Of a DNA stretch of 10,729 nucleotides, positions 6,714-10,729 are shown piece after piece (position 1 is the first letter of the stretch; every line of letters starts with the position of its first letter). The notes beneath the pieces were generated by a model, which saw only the letters and a program-made list of their open reading frames with translations, was not told the DNA's origin and ran no database searches. The stretch spans positions 1-10,729 of the forward strand of contig DLBE01000029.1 of the NCBI GenBank assembly GCA_002494205.1. The letters run 5' to 3'. This DNA is from Caryophanales bacterium UBA7029. Its GTDB lineage: Bacteria > Bacillota_I > Bacilli_A > RFN20 > CAG-826. A program made the translations under genes and the position numbers.

Positions 6714-7805
6714 CTAAGCTCTGGCCTCTTTCTTTTTGGCAATTTGCTTTTTAATTTTTCCTAATAATGTGACAAAAAGGATTGAAAAAGGCACAGAGAT
6801 AAGAATGACTAAAATTGGCATAATCCAACGCTCTAATGTCGCATTCCAATTGATGTGGTCAAATATCAACTTGATTAAATCTATAAACATTGGGTGGAAA
6901 ATATAAACATAAGTCGTCCATTGTCCATCTAGTTGTAGTATTTTAAGTTTTGAGAACCAATTTGGGTTTTTAATAGACAACGCAATCATCGACATAACAC
7001 AAGTAATATTGCCAAAGCAATATGATGTATTGGTGTGTAATAATTTCTTCATTAGGAAGAACTCTGTAATCATTAAAGCTACCGATGAAAATAAACATAT
7101 AAGGATGAGCTTGTTTGATAGCTTCATTATCCTTGATACATTTTTCTTTAAAACAACACCTATGCTAATAAATAAAAGCGCGTTATTAAACCAAGAAAGA
7201 TACATAAATGGTTTTGTTAATTCCACGCCAAATAAAACCGGTTTTGTTATGATGCAAACGAGTCTAAATGGATACCAAAATAAGGTGAATAATGACAAAA
7301 CATAAACAAACCATTTATTTTTTGAAAATAACTTTGGAAATAGAAAGATAAATAAGTAAGACCAAAGCATTGCAATAAGGAACCAGTTTTTACCATTAAC
7401 AAATGGTTTACAGAAAATGAAAAAGTAAACAATATTTTGCCATGAAAACGAGCGTTTTAAATAATTAGCTCCTCCTTGTCCGCCAGTTCTAAATTCGGCA
7501 AACAAAGTGTACAAGACTAGATAGATAGAAAATGAGAGAATTAATAAATAAAGAATCTTCGGCGCCCTTTTTCTTATCTTGGCTCTAACGTCATTTTCGG
7601 TCATTCCTTCTTTATAAAGAAAAAATCCAGAAATTAGGAAAAATAAAGGAACGCCAAAGCGTCCTAACGAATGCATTACAATTCCAAAATCACCCGGAAA
7701 TCCTATGTGAATAAAAATAATACAAATGCAAGCCAAAGCTTCAAAAAAACTTAAGCAGTAGTTCTTGCCTGGTTTGGGATTTCTTGCAATCGATTCTGCT
7801 GCCAT
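6714..7805 (-). CDS. acyltransferase-3 family membrane protein (probable glycan O-acyltransferase)
   Basis: A 363-residue protein with about ten hydrophobic helices. It matches acyltransferase family 3 (OafA, WecH and OatA membrane domain), which moves acetyl or other short acyl groups onto surface glycans. The N-terminal family signature is intact: H33 in FIHIG and R49 in RFGVPLFFLISGF (49-61). A second His lies near the C-terminus in YIFHPMF. There is no fused SGNH domain as in OafA or OatA; a separate SGNH protein is encoded at 9852-10559. The ATG overlaps the stop of the preceding 45-codon remnant (TAATG), so translation is probably coupled to it. A GAGGA 12 bases upstream lies inside that remnant. 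The acyl group and target sugar are unknown. Confidence 0.9.
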   Translation of the reverse strand: MAAESIARNPKPGKNYCLSFFEALACICIIFIHIGFPGDFGIVMHSLGRFGVPLFFLISGFFLYKEGMTENDVRAKIRKRAPKILYLLILSFSIYLVLYTLFAEFRTGGQGGANYLKRSFSWQNIVYFFIFCKPFVNGKNWFLIAMLWSYLFIFLFPKLFSKNKWFVYVLSLFTLFWYPFRLVCIITKPVLFGVELTKPFMYLSWFNNALLFISIGVVLKKNVSRIMKLSNKLILICLFSSVALMITEFFLMKKLLHTNTSYCFGNITCVMSMIALSIKNPNWFSKLKILQLDGQWTTYVYIFHPMFIDLIKLIFDHINWNATLERWIMPILVILISVPFSILFVTLLGKIKKQIAKKKEARA

Positions 7806-7942
7806 TATTTTGAGGATTCCTCTTTTTTAGCATCTTCAACGAATTTTAAAATTAAATCAACAACACGATTTGAAGGGTTTCCGTCTTCAATACATCCTTT
7901 GTCTTTTAAGAAGGCTTTGTGAAATTTATAACGTAATCCCAT
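7805..7942 (-). pseudogene. in-frame deletion remnant of a CDP-glycerol transferase gene (45 codons)
   Basis: A short ORF from the ATG at 7942 to the TAA at 7807-7805. Its first 11 residues, MGLRYKFHKAF, match the start of the transferase at 3348-4616 (MGIKYKIHKAF). The following LKDKGCIEDG through VVDLIL and the lysine/glutamate-rich end ...EESSK match that protein's last 34 residues (389-422). Relative to that protein, residues 12-388 (about 377 codons) are missing, and the frame is kept across the join. All catalytic motifs lie in the missing part, so it cannot be an active transferase. It begins 17 bases after the SDR gene and its stop overlaps the acyltransferase start (TAATG). It may still be translated, coupling those two genes. 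The best reading is a deletion scar of a third transferase; an assembly artefact is possible. Confidence 0.85.
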
Positions 7943-7959
7943 TTCTAATACCAATATTC

Positions 7960-9027
7960 TTAAAAGTATTTGGAAAACTTATCTAAAAGTTTTGAAATTG
8001 TATCTTCTAGTGAATAAACAGGTTTCCAACCAAGTGTTTCAATCTTGCTTGGATCCAAATTCACCTTAATTTCATGATTGTATCCTAATTCTTCAGGATT
8101 TTTTGATAAATCAAACACTACGTGAATGTCGTGCTTACTAAGTTTGCAATAAAGTTCAGCTAACTCTTTGATGCTGCAAAGAGTGCTTCTATTAGCAACG
8201 TTATATGCATTACCTTTTTCGCCTTTGGTTAAAACATAAAACAAGGCAATTGTTGTGTCTGCGACATCGCAATAGTTTCTAATTGTTCCACCTTTTGATT
8301 TTAAGACAATGTCTTTACCTAAAATGGCACATCTAGCGAATTCAGCAAATGCTCTGTTGTCTTTTGGATTAACATCGGCACCGATCGTTTGGGCAAGTCT
8401 TACAATAAAGATTGGTAAATCGTATTCACTAGCATAGGCTGAGCAAAGACATTCACACATTCTTTTACCCTCCGGATAAGAACTTCTAATGTTTAGAAAA
8501 TCTAAATAATAATAGGAATTCTCGGTAATTTTTTCTTTTTCATCGAATGCATCACCATAAATTTCAAGTGATGAAAGATAAACGAAACCTTTAACTTTCT
8601 TTTCTTTTGCAAACTCTAAAGTGTTTTTTGTTCCTTCCATTAGAATGGAGATTGTTTCAACAGGGTTTGTAATAAAGAAAGCTGAAGAAGTGTTGCTTGC
8701 ACAGTGGATGATGTAATCTACTTCTTTTTCATATGAAAAACCGTCTCTAATATCGCTGACAAGTGTTTCAACCTCGTTGCGTTTAAGATCTTCCCCGTAA
8801 CGTTCTACGAGTTTATCTTGGAAAACATCGTGCAGAAGAATTTGGATTTTTGTTCCGTAATTTTTGTTACAGGTGATTAATCCTTTTCCGATTTGAGTGC
8901 CAATTAATCCACTAGCACCAGTAACCAAAATCCTCTTATTATTAAGAGGTTTTGCTAATCCTTCTTTGAATAATCTTTCAGCAACGAGTTCGTATTCGTT
9001 ATTTAAATTTGTTGTAAGTTTTTCCAT
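7960..9027 (-). CDS. extended SDR: NAD-dependent epimerase/dehydratase family
   Basis: A 355-residue extended short-chain dehydrogenase/reductase, the fold of nucleotide-sugar epimerases, dehydratases and decarboxylases. The NAD-binding motif TGASGLIG is at 36-43. The catalytic residues are S152-S153 in LSSLEIYG, and Y184 and K188 in YPEGK. RNYCDVAD (250-257, starting at R250) and YNVAN (275-279) are typical of the substrate side. It follows the cytidylyltransferase gene by 5 bases, so the two are co-transcribed and probably act in one pathway, perhaps on a CDP-linked or phosphorylated polyol or sugar. That link is inference from context; a dehydratase, epimerase or decarboxylase acting on an NDP-sugar cannot be told apart here. 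It is not the classical SDR type fused to cytidylyltransferases in Bcs1/Acs1. There is no clear Shine-Dalgarno sequence, so coupling to the gene before it is likely. Confidence 0.9.
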   Translation of the reverse strand: MEKLTTNLNNEYELVAERLFKEGLAKPLNNKRILVTGASGLIGTQIGKGLITCNKNYGTKIQILLHDVFQDKLVERYGEDLKRNEVETLVSDIRDGFSYEKEVDYIIHCASNTSSAFFITNPVETISILMEGTKNTLEFAKEKKVKGFVYLSSLEIYGDAFDEKEKITENSYYYLDFLNIRSSYPEGKRMCECLCSAYASEYDLPIFIVRLAQTIGADVNPKDNRAFAEFARCAILGKDIVLKSKGGTIRNYCDVADTTIALFYVLTKGEKGNAYNVANRSTLCSIKELAELYCKLSKHDIHVVFDLSKNPEELGYNHEIKVNLDPSKIETLGWKPVYSLEDTISKLLDKFSKYF

Positions 9028-9032
9028 TTTTC

Positions 9033-9746
9033 TTATAAGAAATTAATCTGTTCACTTTCTTTTTCGTCTAAGATTGCTTTAAAGATAAAGTAATCGATTG
9101 GAGTTGTAATTTTAATATTATTAACTGGTCCATCAATAAAGTGTAATTTGTGGCCATAATTTGTCATCAATGTTGCAGAATCGATAAACATTAAATTATC
9201 TTTTTGAGCAAGCCTGTGAGCTGCCAAAATATCTTTAAGTCTAAATGTTTGAGGAGCTCTTCCAAATCTTGAGTTTTCTCTATCGATTGTGCCTGTGACA
9301 TTGCCATCGTGTGTAACAACAATTGTCTCAGTTGATTTGGTTGTGGTAACACAGTTACCATTCTTTTCTGCACATTCAATATTTTTGAGAATTGTTTCTT
9401 CGTCTATTAATGGCCTAACACCATCATGAATTAAAACAATGTCTTCTAGTTTAATGTGTTTTTCAAGCTCTAAAAGACCATTTCTAATAGAGGCTTGTCC
9501 GTTTTCACCGCCAGGAATAATTGAGATGATTTTGTCTAAGCCGTATTCTTTCTTAAGTTGCTCCATTAATTCAATGAAGTCTTTAACACAGACAACAACG
9601 ATTCCGTCAATTTTTGAGCAGTTTTGGAAATGTCTAATTGTATGAACAATGATTGGAACGTTATGAACTTTTAAAAATTGTTTTGGTAAAGAAATAGTGT
9701 TCATTCTTTGACCAATTCCACCTGCAAATATTAACGCATAGTTCAT
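9033..9746 (-). CDS. IspD/TarI family cytidylyltransferase, probably for a polyol phosphate
   Basis: A 237-residue nucleotidyltransferase of usual family length. Motifs are FAGGIGQRM (7-15) and PKQF (21-24) for CTP binding, NGQASIRNG (82-90), IHDGVRPL (106-113), PQTF (165-168) and NIKITTP (210-216). The HDGVRP form and NIKITTP resemble TarI (ribitol-5-phosphate cytidylyltransferase) at least as much as IspD of the isoprenoid pathway. The neighbours are all polysaccharide genes, and there is no ispF, so a CDP-activated polyol for a teichoic-like polymer is the better inference. It is the first gene of the cytidylyltransferase, SDR and acyltransferase run. Its start has the best ribosome site in the window, AGGAG 6 bases before the ATG, and a near-consensus promoter upstream. 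Confidence 0.88.
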   Translation of the reverse strand: MNYALIFAGGIGQRMNTISLPKQFLKVHNVPIIVHTIRHFQNCSKIDGIVVVCVKDFIELMEQLKKEYGLDKIISIIPGGENGQASIRNGLLELEKHIKLEDIVLIHDGVRPLIDEETILKNIECAEKNGNCVTTTKSTETIVVTHDGNVTGTIDRENSRFGRAPQTFRLKDILAAHRLAQKDNLMFIDSATLMTNYGHKLHFIDGPVNNIKITTPIDYFIFKAILDEKESEQINFL

Positions 9747-9752
9747 AAGTCT

Positions 9753-9757
9753 CTCCT
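9753..9757 (-). promoter_or_regulatory. Shine-Dalgarno sequence of the cytidylyltransferase gene
   Basis: AGGAG on the minus strand, 6 bases before the ATG at 9746, fixes this start. Several other genes in the window lack such a site, so it stands out. Confidence 0.8.
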
Positions 9758-9763
9758 GTTTCT

Positions 9764-9788
9764 GTAAATCTCATTATTTAAGATTTAC
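9764..9788 (-). promoter_or_regulatory. leader hairpin between promoter and ribosome site
   Basis: A perfect 8-bp inverted repeat, GTAAATCT and AGATTTAC, with a 9-base loop. It lies in the transcribed leader of the cytidylyltransferase gene, 6 bases upstream of its AGGAG. No T-tract follows on the minus strand, so it is not a terminator. It could be a protein-binding site or an mRNA-stabilising hairpin. Confidence 0.45.
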
Positions 9789-9806
9789 GTTCATTCATCG
9801 CAAATT

Positions 9807-9835
9807 ATTTTAATTTTATATTAACTGATTATCAA
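9807..9835 (-). promoter_or_regulatory. sigma-A-type promoter of the cytidylyltransferase, SDR and acyltransferase run
   Basis: On the minus strand, TTGATA (9835-9830), a 17-base spacer and TAAAAT (9812-9807) each match the consensus at five of six positions. The predicted leader is about 54 bases long, including the hairpin at 9764-9788. Confidence 0.7.
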
Positions 9836-9851
9836 GTTTTGAATAGTTTTA

Positions 9852-10559
9852 TTACCAATAATTAGTTTGTTTTTTAACCACTGAATAGATGTATTCTGCA
9901 ATCTTTTTATTACCAATTTTGTTTGGGTGAAGTCCTTCTTTATACCATTCTGGATGATCTTTAGTTAAATTGTATAAATTTACTACCGATGCTTTTAAAT
10001 CATTTGCTATGGCTTTTACGCAATCCGCAATAGTTGTTTTAATTAAATTGTCATCAATCGATGTGCGGTCCATTGAGTTGTGACTTCTAGGAGGCAAAAG
10101 CATAACAACTTTTGCTTTCTTGTACTTATTCAAATAAGTATTTATCAATGATTCATAATCTTCTTTGTATTTTTTGCCATCATTAGATTTGCTCCAGTTA
10201 GTAGCTTTTGAATCATTTGTTCCAAGCATAAAAATGAAGTAATCGGCTTTCTGTTGTAGACTCACTTTATACTCATCGCTTTTAACGTAAGGTATGTTTC
10301 CGTTTTTAAGTGCGGTTGCACCATTTTTTCCAAAGTTTGAAACGGCATATTTATTTCCAAGTTGTTCTTGTAGATAGGCAGGGTAAGAATCTTTATCTCT
10401 TGTTTCTTTACCACCATGACCGTAAGTAATGCTGTCTCCAATACAAGAGATTTGTATTTTCTTTGTTGAAGAGATGATTAGAGGAGCAGCAACCGCTGTA
10501 GAAACAACAATCGCGCCTAAAGCACATAAAATTACTAGATTTTTCTTTGAAATTTTCAT
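9852..10559 (-). CDS. membrane-anchored or secreted SGNH/GDSL hydrolase
   Basis: A 235-residue protein whose N-terminal helix (about 7-30), after a short basic stretch, would anchor or export it. The rest is a single SGNH hydrolase domain: GDSIT with nucleophile S43 (block I), NFGKNGATA with the oxyanion Gly (block II), GTND with N115 (block III) and EGLHPN with H211 (block V). The usual block V Asp three residues before the His is Glu here (E208), a conservative change that may still work. By family it is an esterase, and in this setting an O-deacetylase of a surface glycan is plausible, opposing the acyltransferase at 6714-7805. Lipase or thioesterase activity cannot be excluded. It is a single-gene unit with a terminator and a -10 box upstream and a new promoter after it. 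There is no Shine-Dalgarno sequence. Confidence 0.88.
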   Translation of the reverse strand: MKISKKNLVILCALGAIVVSTAVAAPLIISSTKKIQISCIGDSITYGHGGKETRDKDSYPAYLQEQLGNKYAVSNFGKNGATALKNGNIPYVKSDEYKVSLQQKADYFIFMLGTNDSKATNWSKSNDGKKYKEDYESLINTYLNKYKKAKVVMLLPPRSHNSMDRTSIDDNLIKTTIADCVKAIANDLKASVVNLYNLTKDHPEWYKEGLHPNKIGNKKIAEYIYSVVKKQTNYW

Positions 10560-10574
10560 TTTTTTGACAACTCT

Positions 10575-10580
10575 ATTATA
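10575..10580 (-). promoter_or_regulatory. candidate -10 box of the SGNH hydrolase gene
   Basis: An exact TATAAT on the minus strand, 15 bases before the ATG at 10559, would give a leader of about 8 bases. No convincing -35 box is seen, because the position at that distance lies inside the upstream terminator stem. Confidence 0.45.
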
Positions 10581-10581
10581 T

Positions 10582-10609
10582 AAAAAACCGCTCCCGTAAG
10601 GAACGATTT
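10582..10609 (-). terminator. intrinsic terminator of a gene upstream of the SGNH hydrolase
   Basis: On the minus strand, a 10-bp stem (two G-U pairs) has a 5-base loop (10599-10595) and ends in a run of six T. It would stop a transcript entering from the right edge. The last 120 bases of the window (10610-10729) hold no gene I can support. Confidence 0.75.
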
Positions 10610-10729
10610 AGTACTTTATAAACTAGAGACTATTTTCTATCGTCAATATCTTTAGAAAGAACTTTTTGTTCCTCTTTGGTTTTGTTTTCGTTGATAGACC
10701 GCCTTACGATTGATTATATATTAACAGTA

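Noticed and set aside
7812..7822. GAGGATTCCTC palindrome as an operator
   Set aside because: It lies inside the coding sequence of the remnant, and its minus-strand GAGGA half is more simply the ribosome site of the acyltransferase.
9033..9746. Assignment as ispD of the isoprenoid pathway
   Set aside because: The HDGVRP and NIKITTP forms and the all-polysaccharide neighbourhood fit a TarI-like role better. The two cannot be fully separated by eye, so no gene symbol is given.
1..10729. CRISPR array, tRNA, rRNA or insertion sequence
   Set aside because: No regularly spaced repeats, no tRNA-like cloverleaf, no transposase motifs and no terminal inverted repeats with target duplications were seen on reading both strands.

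Overview
The window looks like part of a surface-polysaccharide (teichoic-acid-like or capsule-like) locus from a low-GC bacterium. GC is roughly one third by eye, tryptophan is TGG throughout, and all eight complete genes end in TAA or TAG, so the standard bacterial code fits and the Mycoplasma code does not. CDP-glycerol-type transferases, a TarI/IspD-like cytidylyltransferase and a lipoprotein signal point to Bacillota, perhaps an uncultured Erysipelotrichia- or Mollicutes-related lineage. That placement is inference.

Every recognised gene is on the minus strand, so transcription runs from right to left. From the right edge: an intrinsic terminator belonging to a gene outside the window; a membrane-anchored SGNH hydrolase (9852-10559); a promoter; then a tight run of TarI/IspD-like cytidylyltransferase (9033-9746), extended SDR (7960-9027), a 45-codon remnant of a CDP-glycerol transferase gene (7805-7942) and an acyltransferase-3 membrane protein (6714-7805). 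Next comes an exact-consensus sigma-A-type promoter driving a 601-residue lipoprotein that resembles GT80 sialyltransferases (4801-6606), followed by a terminator. A second promoter drives two tandem CDP-glycerol/polyol-phosphate transferases (3348-4616 and 2174-3343), again ending in a terminator. A monotopic phosphoglycosyltransferase (1476-2117) has its own promoter and terminator. The window ends inside a GlfT2-like galactofuranosyltransferase (1-1374), which is cut by the left edge.

Together the genes suggest a polymer started on a polyprenyl phosphate by the phosphoglycosyltransferase, extended with galactofuranose and polyol phosphate from a CDP-activated precursor, and trimmed or decorated with O-acyl groups. 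The sialyltransferase-like lipoprotein is the least expected member.

Two observations stand out. First, the small ORF before the acyltransferase joins the first 11 and last 34 codons of a CDP-glycerol transferase in frame, with about 377 codons missing between them. It looks like a deletion scar of a third transferase gene. Second, the lipoprotein combines a lipobox, an Ig-like segment and GT80-type catalytic motifs, an architecture known from Photobacterium sialyltransferases and unexpected here.
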